DNA of 64,000 nucleotides from Eriocheir sinensis. Lineage: Eukaryota > Arthropoda > Malacostraca > Decapoda > Varunidae. How positions within the stretch are numbered: the stretch's first letter is position 1; each line of letters begins with the position of its first letter. This document shows positions 1 to 15,000 of this stretch, piece by piece. The stretch spans positions 9,811,908-9,875,907 of the forward strand of contig NC_066520.1 of NCBI RefSeq assembly GCF_024679095.1, written 5' to 3'. Position numbers and translations under genes: made by a program. The notes under the pieces are model-generated. The model saw only the letters and a list, made by a program, of their open reading frames with translations, was not told the origin of the DNA and did not search any database.

Positions 1-24
1 GGTGAAATAATGATGATGACTCAC

Positions 25-3000
25 CTACAATGGAATCCTTACTGAGACCCTCCAACTGATCAAAAGATACAAAGTTGAACTGCATGGTTGGGATGGCAGT
101 TGACTCATGGCAGGGCGTGACCTGTAGTGAAAATATTAGGAATACTCCATGCACATATCAACCACAGTTTCACTTTAAAGTTTTTAAGTATACCAGTATG
201 AGAAAAGCAAATTAAGGCTTGAAATATCTAATGTCCTTACCTCAGTTCCTCGATTGAAAGTCATTTCATATTCATTGTTGAGGTTAGAGTACTGTTTATT
301 GGCAGTCTTAAGGGTGGCAGTGGATATGAAGTACACTTTGTCAATCTGAAAAAGTTTTAACGATTTTTGGTGAACATAAGGCTTAGAGAATAGTGACACC
401 TCATGTAAAAACTTCTGCAAAAGTATATCATTCCTTATGAGAAAACAAGTTGGAATGCATCACAATTCAAATAATCAATCATAATTACTTCAATTCAACT
501 AATGGCCCTTCTGAAAGAATCAAGATGGTTTGTGGGGGAGTAATATGTTAGTTATATACAGAAACTTGCAAAATTCTACCCAAAACAATTTTTTATGATG
601 GCGGAATGGATTGAACTTTCCCAATTAATGAATATATGTTGCCAATATGAAGAATGGGACTGAAAATTCTAAAAAAATAAGGCTGAAGAAACTGCCAAGT
701 GGTATGCTATGGTCCTCCTTACCTCAATCATATCATAAAATTTATCACATTGTTCATTGAAGGCAGTGGCTCTGATCTCCCCCGACTCATCCAGCAGATC
801 CATAGAGAAGAGTTTTCCTTCCCCTCTCGAGTTGGACCAAGTGCGAATGGCAGACTTGTTGGTCACACGAGCACAAATTGTCCACCTAAACAACAAAACA
901 ACATCTGAAGCAAAGCCCTACCAATAAACAGTCAAGCCTGAAAGTTCATAAAATATGAGATATTGAAATTTCCTATAATTAAAGGATTTTTGGTGAATCA
1001 TGGGTACTGTTTAGTCAGACACACTAAGGGTGTTTACACAGAGAAAGCAGGTTGCCCACGCACTGGTTACAAGTGCCAACCCGCATTGGTTTCCTGCGCT
1101 AGAAGGTGTTCAAAAAGGGCACGGGTAACCGGCTCTGAACCCACAGCGAGGGACAAGGACGCGTGTACAGAAGCACCCTGCCGTTCATGGCCTCACTGTT
1201 CACGGATTCACTTATACGCAGGTAGGGTACAGGTAACGCTCAATTAACGCGAGTTTGGTTTACACATTTTTCAAATAACGCGGGGTCCAAAATCCAAATA
1301 AATGTTTCATTTACACGTTTTTTTCACTTATATGCGATATTTTATGGATTGGCCACAAGATGTCTCACGCAACTGGACTCACGGCGCCGCGGCCACACAG
1401 CTGAGCTCAGTTCTTCCCGCGCGCCACTTGAACAACAATACAGTACCCACGCTGCCACGCTACTCAACAACAGGGGGTGGCAGGTACCGGTACCAGTACC
1501 AGTACTAACGGTGCCAGCTATATGGTACAGTACCGGTAGCAGACTGCTCGGTACTAGCCAGTCGCTCATGGTGTCCCTCATTTTTTCCTCACACAAGTGG
1601 GGCTGAGACTGAGTGCCTGAGTGGATATCTCGGCGATATGGATATTCATTCTCTCTCTCTCTCTCCACTGAATGAAGCGAATATTTATTTTTCGATACAA
1701 ACCTACCTCTTGTTTGATTTACATTGTTTTTGATTTACGCGACCTCTTCAAGGACACAATACTCGCGTAAATCGAGTTACCCATATCTGCGACACCCCCC
1801 GCCAAACGCGGACGAAAATTCGCGTATAAGTGGTCTGTTGCGCCCAGCTCGAACGTTGCACATTTAGTGTTTATCTTCGAAGCTGGAAGAGAGAAGTCAG
1901 CTGAAAGAAAAGGTTATATAGTCAATCGCGGTAAAAACAAACACACAGAATAATTTTTGAAACTTACCAAACAGGAAGTGATAGAAGAAAGAAGTGAACA
2001 ACCTAAAAGTGATACAAAGCGGAACAGGTTACAAGAAGAGAAGCGAAGGCGGCAGTGCTCTACAGTGGAGTTTATACAGCCTTTCTCAGTCTATCATGGC
2101 CTCCAAGCGTTCCTCCATGTCTTCTTCAGGCATGAAGAAGCCACGTGTTATAACATTGAAGGAGAAGCAAGAGGAGGTGGAGCAGGTCGACGACCCACTC
2201 TCATGTTGCCAACACCACTCGCCCGCCAATCACCACCGCCTACGCACTCACACTCACCACAACCAACCACAGATTGAGTGTTAAATTATTACAGTCCATA
2301 TTTAATTTGTGATTTATGTGTATGTAAAACTATATAACAATGCTTAGAAATCAATTTTTTTATTCGATCGAGATGGTAGAACGAAACCCTATTTTCCCTA
2401 TTTGATTATAGTCCTGTCGACTGCGGATTCACGGATCACGGGAGTCTCGCGGAACCAAATGCCCGTGAACGGCGGGGGGCTTCTGTATATACCTACGTCA
2501 GTTGTGATCCACCCAGTGTCCAGGTAAGATGTCAAGCTCATCGTCTGACGTGGAGTTCATGTTAATGGACAGTGTCCACACAAAACTTAAAAGGAAAAAA
2601 ATGGCATTGCATGAAATTAACGATGACCCAAAACTCCACACGCAAACTTCAAAATTACAGCAGAAAAAGGCAGACTGGTAAAACCCATCACCCACCCTTT
2701 AGGGGTTAATAATACCTAATGATGATGGTAATAATAATTATAATAATAAGTAATAACAATAATAACGATAATTATCATTATAATAATGAAATAAAAGTAC
2801 TTCTGCCATGGACATGTAAACTGTTAATCTACTGTATTTCACAGCGTATAACGTGCACCCCAAACTTTAAGACAACAATTGGGGGGAGTTCTTAAAGTGC
2901 TCAATTTTTTTTTTTCTTCAACAAAGGAGGCAGCTCAAGGGCACAAAAAAATAATAATAATAAAAAAAAGCCCGCTACCCGCTGCTCCTAAAAAAGGAAC

Positions 3001-6000
3001 AAAAGAGGTGTCCAAAAGCAAGGTCAAATACGGGAGGAGAGATGTCCTGATACCCTCCTCTTGAAAGAGTTCAAGTCGTAGGCAGGAGGAAATACAGATG
3101 AAGGAAGATTGTTCCAGAGTTTACCAGCGTGAGGGATGAAAGTGAAGATGCTGGTTAACTCCTGCATAAGGGGTTTGGACAGTATAGGGATGAGCATGAG
3201 TAGAAAGTCGAGTGCAGCGGGGCCGCGGGAGGGGGGGAGGCATGCAGTTAGCAAGTTCAGAAGAGCAGACAGCGTGGAAATATCGATAGAAGATAGAGAG
3301 GCAACATTGCGGTGGAATTTAAGAGGTAGAAGACTATCAGTATGAGGAGGAGAGCTGATGAGACGAAGAGCCTTAGCCTCCACTCTGTCCAGAAGAGCTG
3401 TGTGAGTGGAGCCCCCCCACACATGAGATGCATACTCCATACGAGGGCGGACAAGGCCCCTGTATATGGATAGCAACTGTGCGGGGGAGAAGAACTGGCG
3501 GAGACGGTACAGAACACCCAGCCTCGAGGAAGCTGATTTAGTAAGAGATGAGATATGAAGTTTCCAGTTGAGATTTTGAGTTAAGGATAGACCGAGGATG
3601 TTTAGTGTTGAGGAAGGTGATAGCTGGGTGTTGTCAAAGAATAGGGGATAGTTGTTTGGGAGATTGTGTCGAGTGGATAGGTGGAGAAACTGTGTTTTTG
3701 AGGCATTGAAGGACACCAGGTTCCTCTTGCCCCAATCAGAAATAATAGTAAGGTCTGAGGCTATGTGTTCTGCAGCCTCCAGCCTTGAGTCGTTAAGTTC
3801 CTGTAGGGTGGGTCTTCTATTAAAAGAAGTTGAGTAATGCAGAGTGGAATCATCGGCGTAGGAATGGATAGGACAGTTCATTTTGGAAAGAAGATCATCA
3901 ATGAACAACAGAAAGAGAGTGGGAAATAGGACAGAACCCTGTGGGACACCACTGTTAATAGATTTAGGGGAAGAACAGTGACCGTCTAACACAGCAGAAA
4001 TAGAACGGTCAGAAAGGAAACTGGAGATAAAGGTACAGAGAGAAGGATAGAAACCGTAGGAGGGTAGTTTGGAAAGCAAAGATTGTGCCAGACCCTATCA
4101 AAAGCTTTTGATATGTCCAGCGCAATAGCAAAAGTTTCACCGAAACGGCTAAGAGAGGATGACCAAGAGTCAGTTAAGAAGGCTAGGAGATCACCAGTAG
4201 AACGCCCCTTGCGGAACCCATACTGGCGATCAGATAGAAGGTCAGAAGTGGAAAGGTGCTTTTGAATCTTCCGGTTAAGGATTGATTCAAAAGCTTTAGA
4301 TAGACAAGAAAGTAAAGCTATAGGACAGTAGTTTGAGGGATTGGAGCGGTCACCCTTCTTAGGCACAGGCTGTATGAAGGCATACTTCCAGCAGGAAGGA
4401 AAGGTAGATGTTGACAGGCAGAGCCGAAAGAGTTTGACCAGGCAGGGTGACAGCACGGAGGCACAGTTTTTAAGGACAATAGGAGGCACTCCATCAGGTC
4501 CATAAGCCTTCTGAGGATTGAGGCCAGAGAGGGCATAGAAAACATCATTTTGAAGAATCTTTATAACAGGCATAAAGGAGTCAGAGGGGGGATGAGTTGG
4601 AGGAATATGCCCAGAATCGTCCAGAGTGGAGTTTTTAGAAAAAGTTTGAGAGAAGAGTTCAGCCTTAGAGATAGATGAGACGGCAGTGTTGCCGTCAGGA
4701 CTGAGGAGTGGAGGGAAAGATGAAGAAGTGAAGTTGGAGGAGATGTTTTTGGCTAGATGCCAGAAGTCACAGGAAGAGTTAGAGAAAGCAAGCTTTTGGC
4801 ATTTTCTATTAATGAAAGAATTTTTGGTTAGTCGGAGAATAGATTTGGCACGATTTCGGGCAGAAATATAAAGTTCATAATTAGCACTAGTTTAAAGGCT
4901 CTGGTACCTTTTGTGAGCTGCCTCTCTATCATTGACAGCACGAGAACAAGCGTGATTAAACCAAGGCTTTTTAGCGTGAGAAGTAGAGAAAGAACAAGGA
5001 ATGTATGCCCCCATTCCAGAGACAATCACCTCTGTGATGCGCTGAGCACACACAGAGGGGTCTCTATCCTGGAAGCAATAATCATTCCACGGGAAATCGG
5101 AAAAGTACATCCTCAGGTCGTCCCACCGAGCTGAAGCAAAATGCCAGAAGCATCGCCTTTTCGGTGGGTCCAGAGGGTGTACAGGAGCGATAGGACAGAA
5201 TGCAGAAATAAGATTGTGATCGGAGGAGCCCAACGGAGAGAACAGTTTAACAGAATAAGCAGAAGGGTTTGAGGTAAGGAAGAGGTCTAGAATGTTGGGC
5301 CGGTCTCCAAGACGGTCGGGAATACGTGTAGGGTGCTGGACCAACTGCTCTAGGTCATTGAGGATAGCAAAGTTGTAGGCTTGTTCACCAGGATGGTCAG
5401 TGAAAGAGGATGAAAGCCAAAGCTGGTGGTGAACATTTCAGCGAAGGGAGAGTGGAGATGTGCTCCACTTTAGAATTCAAATAGTCAAAGAATTTTACAT
5501 AGTTGGTAGAGTTAGGTGAGAGATAAACAGCACAGATGTATTTAGTAATAGAATGACAATGAAGTCTTAGCCAGATGGTAGAAAATTCAGAAGAGTCAAG
5601 GTTGTGGGCACGAGAGCAAGTGATGTCGCTAGACGTAGGTGCAACATCCAGCTTTGGATTGAAATTTAGGATAGAGATAGTAGGAGGGAACAGAGTAGAG
5701 ATTGCTGTCAGTAGCCTCAGAAACCTGTGTTTCGGTAAGGAAGAGAAGGTGAGGTTTAGAGGAGGAGAGATGATGTTCCACAGAATGAAAATTAGAGCGA
5801 AGACCGCGAATGTTGCAGAAATTGAGAAGAAAGAGGTTCGAGGAGTTATCAAGACACCTCTCGGGTTGGCAGCCAGAAGGGGAGTCCTCCCTGGGGGAAT
5901 TTGTGGTCCCCCCCCCCAGGCGGGGACTCCGAGGCTTGATGTAGGTGCACCATTTTGAAATCTGAATTTTGGGAAAAGGTGTATATGTTGTGTGAATGTA

Positions 6001-9000
6001 GTGTGGTGTGGATAAAGAGAGGATCTGTCTTTAGAGAGCATGCTGAACTACTCTCCGGTGTTGGTGAGACAATAGGGAAACGGTTAGTGAGGACATGGGA
6101 AGGATCTTTGGAGGGCTTCAGCTCCCTTCTCACCTCCCATATATACCTCACCGGGAGTGGCTTGCGCCAGTTCGGTAGGTGTCTTCCTACCTACATTGAC
6201 AATGTAGTTTCCAAAAATTTATATATTTTTGGTGTAACCTGTACTGCTTGAATTGACAAGTGTCCTTGAGTAAAGCAATTAAAATGGCAGTCGGGCTGGT
6301 GTTGTGAGAAATACATCCTAATACATACTGATGATGCACAGCTTCTGATATCATAATTAGCATATTATTCTCACCATCACTCGTAGGTTATGACAGACAA
6401 CTAGGCAAAACACAATTCACACGGTTCTGGTGACATGCAGCATGCAGCTGTTTATTGTATGGGTGTGGTTGTGTGGTTTTCAAACAATGCAAATGGCAGC
6501 CGGGCTGGTGTTGCGAGAAATAACTCCTCGAACAAGAATTACGATGTACAGTTTCTGATATTATATCTACCCCATTATTCTCACTAATATTAATAATTAA
6601 CCCTTTCGATGCTAAATCTTCACAGCGACGACTAGCACCATACGAAGAAAGACTCAAACAGTTAAACTTGCATTCTCTAGAAAGGCAAAGGGTGCGTGGA
6701 GACATGATAGAGGTTTATAAATGGATGAAGGGCTATAATAAGGGCGATATTCATAAGGTTTTGTTGGAAAGAGAACCGGGTAGGACACGAAGTAATGGGT
6801 TCAAACTGGATAAATTCAGATTCAACAGGGACACAGGCAAAAATTGGTTTATTAACAGGGTTGTGGATGAGTGGAATAGGCTTAGCAGTCATGTGGTGAG
6901 TGCCAATACAATTGTCACATTAAAAAATAGATTAGATAAATTCATGGACAGCAATATTAGGTAGGGTTAGATACACGGGAGCTTAGGTTCAAAGGAACTG
7001 CCTTATACAGGCCTACCAGCCTCTTGCAGACTCCTACGTTCTTATGTAACTTGCCGATGGTACTAAATCCTCGCTGCGAGCGCCAGTCACACTCAAATTT
7101 CCCGCGTATGAGTGTTCCAACACTATTTCTCACCCTACAGCATTGCTAATTCAGTGGGTTTTCCACTAAATTTGGTGGAAAATCGTATCAGCCTAGAGCG
7201 GAAAAGCGCGGAAAATCTACGGACAAGTAACTGGTGGATGTTGTCGTCCAATACACCGACAATTTTGCATAGCTTCACCTATCACCTGACTGATTTTTTT
7301 ATCAAATAGTTGTAAATTATGCAGTTGGCAATACTACCCTGCCAGCATCCCATCAAGACTCAGTAGTTACCTCAATATGGCTGGCCGTCACACACGCATA
7401 AATGTACGTCCTCACAAGCAACACCCCACGAACATGCTTGTACGTTCGCAGGAGAGGCTAACATAACCGAATCTTATAGATCTTGGCCTCCTTTTTCCGA
7501 TGGTGTTTTTGTTTTTTAGTTGTGATGAATAGTTTTTGAGATACAGCGGTTGAAAGAGTGAGCACTAGCATCACTTACTGAACGTGCCTGTACATTCACA
7601 GGAGAGGCTTACATAACCGAATCTTATAGAGTTCTTGAGATACAGAGGTTTAAAGAGAGAGCACTAGCGTGGTGGTGCAAAAAGCTCGCTGCAAGCGCCA
7701 GTCGCACTCACAAGCAATACCCCCTCAATGTGACTATAAGTTTGCAGGAGAGGCTTACATAACCGAATCTTATAGATCTTGGCTTCCTCTTTCCAATGGT
7801 GTTTTTGTTTTTTAGCTGTGATGAATAGTTTTTTGAGATACAGCAGTTAAAAAGAGACCCCCCTCCCCCAGCTGGGCTGCCTGAGTGCGCCTGGGGGGAT
7901 AGTCGCGCTGTGAGCGATTAGCAGTGAAAGGGTTAATAATGAACACATTTTTTTTTCCTACATGATTTTCTATGTAGCTTGTACTGTTCGAATTGCCAAC
8001 AGTGCACCTTAGTCATACAAAACAATGCAAATGGCGGCCACGTCGTGTCAGCGCCAGACAGAGAAGCAGGATAACAAGGCATGGGCGATCCTCCACCGAT
8101 TTCATTTTTGTATAGTAGTTATTTGATCGCCCTGTATTCTATGGTAACATATTGTAAGACAGCTATGGACTAAGAAGGATCATAAACAATAATAAAGGTA
8201 ATTTTGCAGTTGTTATTGGACAAGACCAAAAAAGACCCTTAAAATACCCCAAAGATGAAAAAAATCAATAAAAATTTGTACCTTTGGCACATAATGCGCA
8301 GGGGTAAACTTTCAGGCATTTTTTATATGAAAAAGGTGCACGTTATACGCCACGAAATACGGTACATAGGCACTGCAGCTATCTGTGGCATAATTTTAAG
8401 TTTCCAAAGGGGAGTGGGTGTGCTCGTTGGAGTAGGGAGACACCTGTGAAGTATGAGCAGAAACTGAGGAACTGCTGGTATGTGGAAGGGGAGATGTGAT
8501 TGGAACTTGATACGCAAACTGTTGTACAAGTTCTTGTATACGGCTTCTAAATGTCAACTTATTTGCATCAAGAATTTTCTTAATATGAGGCAGCAGGCTC
8601 TTTAAGAACATTAGATCCTCATCATCATCTTTGCCCTGATTTTGATTTGATATTTCTCTCAAGTACTGCATTTTCTGTCTTTCGATTTCCAAGATGCTCT
8701 GGTTGTAGTCTTCTGTTTTAAGGCTCTTGCCAGTTGCTTTTTTCTTTGGGTGAGAAAAATCTAAAATAATCTTATGCTTGTCCAAATCTTCATCTCCTCT
8801 TACTGATGTATCTTGAGTAAGGGTTGGAGAAGCGGGCATACCTTCCTCTTTATCCAAGGGAGGCTCCACATCATCCGTTTGGTTTCCTACCTGAGATGAT
8901 CCGGGTAATGAGGTTTCAGATTTGCCTTTTGCTAGCATACTTGAGAAATTTCCAGTCAAAACTCTAGGTTTCACAATATCTATCAGGAAACGGAACAACT

Positions 9001-12000
9001 GGGAATACTGCTCTTTTGATCGAGATGGAAATTTTTCAAGTTCTACAGCAAATTTGTCTCCAATATATTTCCATTTTCTTTTAACCAGTGACTCTGAAAA
9101 GACAGGAGATTTTAGATGACAAAATATACACAATAACAATATAATAGTAATTTCAACATACATACATACATAGTTATAGTATACCAGGCATCCATCCACA
9201 TACACATGCACTCCGCACACTTAAGCCATTTACTACCAACAATGAAAATATTACAATAATTAACAGTGTATTATAAATTATTATTTGCAGGTATCTTGCA
9301 ACAGGATCATCATTCTATGCTCTTGCATTCACATTTAGGGAGGGTGTTTCAACGGTGGGAAACACTGTTGCCAAGACTGTTGCTGCACTGTGGAAAGAAC
9401 TACAACAGGAGCACATGCCCATACCAACAGTCAAGTCTTCCAAATTGATCGCTGAAGGGTTCTACAGCATCTGGAATTTTCATCACTGTTTAGGCTCAAT
9501 TGATGGAAAACATTCATTTTCAGTGTCCAAAGATTTGGGTTCAATGTACTTTGAGAAATTCTTTCCCATCGTCCTTCGAGCTGTTGCAGACGTACACTAC
9601 AAGTTCACACAGTGGTTGAGGGGGAGGCAGTGGTTGAGTGAATAGCATGATGGTGCTGTGTCCAGCAAGATGCAGGTTCGCGTCCCGCCCAGTGCCACAA
9701 GTTGGTATTCTTCAGTCACCACCGAGTGGTCTAAGACTACCCACATGTTATTCAGAAGACCACCTATTAACCTGGACTCTATATTCTCTCTCTAAAAGAG
9801 AGAGCCATTGATGAGCTCCAGGGGGCAGCATGAGCCAAGCAAGATGGTGCCACTAAAACTGATCGCCTACGCCACAATGAGCTGGGGGCGACTCTCAGGC
9901 CTCACCAAGAAAGCCTACTTGTGCCATAAGCAGAAACACAGGAAAAAAAAAGAAGAAAAAAACAATGTCAATGGGGATGGGGGGGGGGGGGGGGGGGCTA
10001 TGGAAAGCAAAGTGATGGTGGTACATTTCAGGCCTCAGAACTGTACAGAGTTTTGACAGAAGTTAAAATTTCTGAACCTTCTTTCCTACGAAATACAGGA
10101 GTCAAAGCTACTTTTGTTCCAGATGAGGCCTATCCACTTGTACCTTTCTTCCTAAAACCATATGGTGGACATAACTTGACCAATGAAGACAGTGCCTTCA
10201 ATCAACTGTTATCTAGGTGTATGAAGACTGTGGAGTGCACTTTAGGCATTTTGTACAGCAAATGGCATTTACTGCCAAAAAACATTGAAACCAAAGTTGA
10301 GTTGCTTGATCTCATTATAAAGTGTATGTTTTACATGACTATTACATATAAAGAGGGAGTTGACCAACATCTGACTGAAACTGACCATCACATGCTGTGC
10401 CCAAGAAGATAGGCCAACGAAGTTGAGTATGTCAGGGAAAATTTTAAATCATTATTACTGAATCATCCTTCAGTTTACAAGGACTAACAACACTGGATAT
10501 CACTTATTCAAGTTCTCGGGGAATAACCCATGTTTGAAATCTTTTTCTCTCTCTCTCGCATGCTGTATCACAGTTCAGTGTTCCTTTCATTAATGCCTAA
10601 TGCACTGCGGTATCATCTATCAACCCACATAAACAGGATTACATTCATACAAATATATAAAAAATTTTGCTTACCTTCATAATCTAATTCTTTGCTGACT
10701 TCAGCCCACAGTTTGTCAACAACATTCTTGTTTGTGTGGAACTTGTTTCTCTTGTTCCACAATGGTTGTCTCTTAAATACTTCACTGATCAGGAGCTCAG
10801 TGTTCATCTCACTTTGCACGTCTGCCCGTGCAGGTTGAGCAGGCAAGAATTGTCTGTGGAATGAGGAAAGCGTGCTGGAGCAGGCTGCCCACTCCAACAC
10901 GCTCGAGCCCATTTTCTCTGTACACACCAAAACTTGTTTCAACGGTATAATTCTTTGCGCAGTTCGGCACCAGTAAACTTGCTTTCTCTGTGTATGCACC
11001 CTAATGATAATTCTATTTAAAGTAAGATTGGTCTAGTTCAAGTAATGGTGTGTTTTACAGCTGTGGTCCCCAAACTGTGTCCCACAAAAGGATACTCAGG
11101 GTTCCACGTGTCAAAGCATGCATGCAATACATGTCAGACTTAATATGTCTGTACACATTGATGGGTTGATTATAATAAAGTTGAGGGGATACGCCATAGC
11201 TGCACGTGGCCTCAGTGCTCATCTCCACCTAACTGACCACTGAGCCTGTAGTGGGTGAGAATTTTGGACACGGACAAGTGAGACATCCCACAAGGAGAAA
11301 TTGAACCCAGGCCAATGGTATTGTAGCTAAGCATGCTAACCACTACACCAGAGCACTGTATTGGTACCTGTTTTGGTATGGAGTGAGAGCTTCAATAGGA
11401 TGTACATTGCCGCCAGAAGGAGTTTTTGTTATGGCAGGTTCTCGAGTAGGTACATTGTGCTGAGCTAAAGGATTCCGCTGCACATTACCACCTGTAAAAA
11501 CAAGCTAAAATGCCTATGGGAAAGTATTATATTCCACATGATGCAGAAACTTCCCAACTTAAACAGAGCATTATTTGTTTATTTTTGCCCTTAAGAATAC
11601 ATTATTCTGCACAATATCCAGGGAAATTCAGCCTGTTCCATAATGCTTCGATTAAAGAGATCCATGAAAGGAAAAATGTTGAAAAAATTGACTCAAATGT
11701 GCCCTCAGTGACCAGACATTGGTATGAAAAATAAGAGACAGTAAAGCAAGGAGAACAAAGACAACAAAAACTATACTCTAAAAACAACTACACATATATC
11801 AATATTCCTCACACTGTACATCTCATTGGAAATACCTGTGGGTCCTGCACTAGGTGTGACTTTAGGTACTGGTGGCTTATACAGCTGCTTTTGTGCAGGC
11901 TGCTGCTGTTGCTGACCTGCATTTTTGTTGGGATCATAAGTGACTGGACTCCCCAGTTTCTGCCCTACCTCTTCCCCAGTCTTGACTACAGAAAGGTCAA

Positions 12001-15000
12001 GGATGATCAACACCTGAAACCAAAATAATATTTAATCTGAGTGGTTCTACAGAGGTATCATAAAATACTGAAAAGAGCAGGAAGGGCTGGCATAAACGAG
12101 CTGAGAAATGTATACCAGAATGTGTTGAAGAGAGTACTGTAGACCAGTAGAAAAATAACACAAACACACACACACACACACCAAAGTCTGAGTAGTTTAG
12201 TTTTCTTTTTCCCACACATGCAATGGCAAAAGAATAATAATCCTTTTTCCTTATAGTTTTTCATTACTGAGTTTCCTTCTGTTACATTATTCTGAAATAC
12301 CATAACAAACTGCAAATGATAAAATCAAACCTTTTTGTTTTCCTGGACAGTGTTGCAAACATATCGGTCCAAGGAGATGATGCAGTTGTTTTTAATCTCC
12401 CCAGTGTCCACCTTAGAGTTCAGCTGTGTGGCCAACATGGCAAAACTGCTCGACCATTGTCCATCTGAGAGCAGGAGACGCCAGCGCTCCTGAGCACCAC
12501 TGGGGATCCGCTTCATTGACTGCAGGTACAAAATTGACAAAATAACATTGTAAATGAAATTCTTTACAATTCATATCTTAATAGTAATTGCAATGTCTCA
12601 ATGACAATTAACAACTTGACTTTTCCGTGTGTATAAGGTGCTATCATAAAGCTTCCAAATTTAGCCAAAAATAATTTTACTACTTTTTTTATTTATGTTT
12701 GGCCCCATCTTCTTCGCAATAGGTCCATAGTGAGTCATTGTGGCATGAAGTGTGATAAGAACATAAGAACATAGGGAAACTGCAAGAGGCCGGGTGGCCT
12801 ACACAGGGCAGCTCCAGAGTCCCCCCACTTCTCACGATGGGTGAGGTGTAGTTTCAGGGGTTACAGGTGGAGGCTTGATCCTCGTTTACCTTCGGTACGG
12901 GCATACGCTCCAGTACCCTGTCTCCTTACTGCACCCACACCTCACTGCCCCCCGTCATCCTCGTCCATGTAGCTGTCCAGTCTACTTTTAAAACAAACTA
13001 TCGTCCCTACACTAACTATGTGATTGCTGAGTCTATTCCATTCCCCCACCACCCAATTACTAAACCAATGCTTGCCTATATCTCTCCTAAATCTATACTT
13101 TTCTAATTTGAATCCATTACTGCGTGTTCTATCCTGCTGGCTAATTCTCAGTACTTTACTTATATCGCCTTTGTTGTAACCCTTGACCCATTTGAATACT
13201 TCTATCCGATCTCCCCGCACTCTTCGTCCTTCTAGTGAATGTAAGTTTAGATGTTTCAGCCAATTTTGATATGGGAGGTTCCTCAGCCCCTGAATCATCT
13301 TGGTCATCCTCCTCTGAACTGATTCTAGCAAGTTGATGTCCCTTCTGTAGTGTGGGCACCAAAACTGGACAGCATAATCTAAATGTGGCCTAACTAACGC
13401 TAGATAGAGTCTGAGGATGACCTCTGCACTCCTGTTGGTTACCGTCCTGTTAATAAAGCTTAATACCCTGTTATCCCTATTCCTTGCACCAATATATTGC
13501 TTCCTTAGTTTTAGGTCATAGTTCACTAATACTCCCAAATCCCTTTCACACTCAGACCTGCCTATCGCTGTGAAGTCTAAACTATACCCTGTAATGGGCT
13601 GCGTGTTCCTACACTAAGTACGCTACACTTGGTGATGTTAAAATTCATCTGCCTTTTCTCTGACCAAGCTGACAGTTTGTTGAGATCCTCCTGCAGTGCT
13701 CTAGCACCCTTCCCTGTCCCAATAGTGCGTCCTATTTTGGTGTCATCTGCAAATTTACCTGTCACTAGTTATCCCATTGTCTATGTCACTGATGTAGATA
13801 ATGAATAAAAGCAGGCCTAAAACTGAACCTTGAGGAACCCCACTGGTAACATTACCGCATTCGGATTTTTTACCGTTAATGGTAACCCTCTGTTTCCTGT
13901 TGCTAATCCATGCCTTAATCCAATCAATTACCTTCCTTCTTATCCCATGAGCCCTAACTTTATTTAACAATCTCTGGTGAGGTACCTTATCGAAGGTCTT
14001 ACTAAAATCAAGATAAACTACATCATAGCTCTCATCATTGTCAGCTGGCTTGTATACTCTAATGTAAAAGGATAAAAGATTAGTGAGGCACGACTTTCCT
14101 TTAATAAATCCATGCTGTGAATCATGAATTAAATTATGTCTTAATATGGTCCCTAATACTATCAGCTATTATTGACTCAATCATTTTACCTATAACTGAC
14201 GTCAAACTAATCGGCCTATAGTTCTCCATTGAAGATTTGTCTCCCTTCTTAAATACTGGAATAACATGTGCCTGCCTTCATGAAACAGACACCACCCCTG
14301 TGTACCCAGAGCTCCCTTCCCTTGGCCAGTAGGCTGGCAAGGGCGAGGGAGTTGCTGCCCATGTACTTTTTGCTGCCTGGCAGCAGAACTGGTGGCCTCC
14401 TGCATGTGGCCATTGGGGATGTTGTTGGGAAGCTTGGGTGAGTTCAATAGGTGACTATAGCCTACTGTACCTCACTATGTAGCACAAAATTTGAGTGGGG
14501 GGTCGGACTATGTCCTAAGAGGTGGTGTGCACACTGTAGTATAGGTAGTCCTCCAATTACAAGGTATTTGACTTGATCATTTTTAATCAACTGAAATCTT
14601 AATATAATAGTTATCATTCATTTGCACAACAAATGAGGCCTCCAAACATTCAAATAAACTTGTAAAATATTGAGAAAAAAAAAATAGGATGCAGCAGCCA
14701 AAGAAATATTTACCTCAATTTTTTTTAGAGAATCACTGTACTAATTTTGCAAATACATTTAGTTATTAACATACAGGAATAGCCAGCATTCTTCTCTAAT
14801 ACTTTCATTTCAAGCTGCAGCCAATTATGTCTGCAATTTCATTCTTGCTACTTGACCCTGTAACTCAAGTTTGCAATGTTTGCACTTAGCTCTCCATCCT
14901 TTCTCAGATCCTAAAGATATTCTTTCAAACTACTGCCACACTGGATCACTTTTTCTGCCAGATACATTGTCTTGTGGTCATGATATCTTTACTCTCTGAC

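Larger units (their letters stand above)
723..6600. other. RPA1 intron 5, left part: sequence between exon 6 and the first TTAA element
   Basis: Position 723-885 is RPA1 exon 6. The rest of this part of intron 5 holds a pogo-like element at 1230-1783, a pogo transposase fragment at 2096-2284, the left end of a TA-flanked element at 2832, and a Jockey-like retrotransposon. At 6282-6376 and 6489-6590 an approximately 100-bp sequence (GGGCTGGTGTTG core) is present twice in direct orientation. No host exon is seen in these intervals. Confidence 0.6.
2832..8362. mobile_element. Putative TA-flanked DNA transposon with nested insertions
   Basis: The left end CTGTATTTCACAGCGTATAA and the right end (inverse) CCGTATTTCGTGGCGTATAA continue into ACGTGCACC on both sides. 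Each end is flanked by TA (2830-2831 and 8363-8364), as in Tc1/mariner/pogo elements. The 5.5 kb between them are mostly later insertions: the Jockey-like element at 2923-6190 and the TTAA element at 6601-7932. The ends could instead belong to two separate truncated copies. Confidence 0.5.

Noticed and set aside
1957..2284. Two overlapping ORFs of about 100 codons as a host gene
   Set aside because: The only recognisable part is a pogo-type transposase start; the rest is Pro/His-rich with no domain.
9640..9700. Possible tRNA gene (A and B box motifs)
   Set aside because: It lacks a full cloverleaf and is followed by a SINE body and an A-rich tail shared with other copies. The same reasoning applies at 25700, 36150 and 48990.
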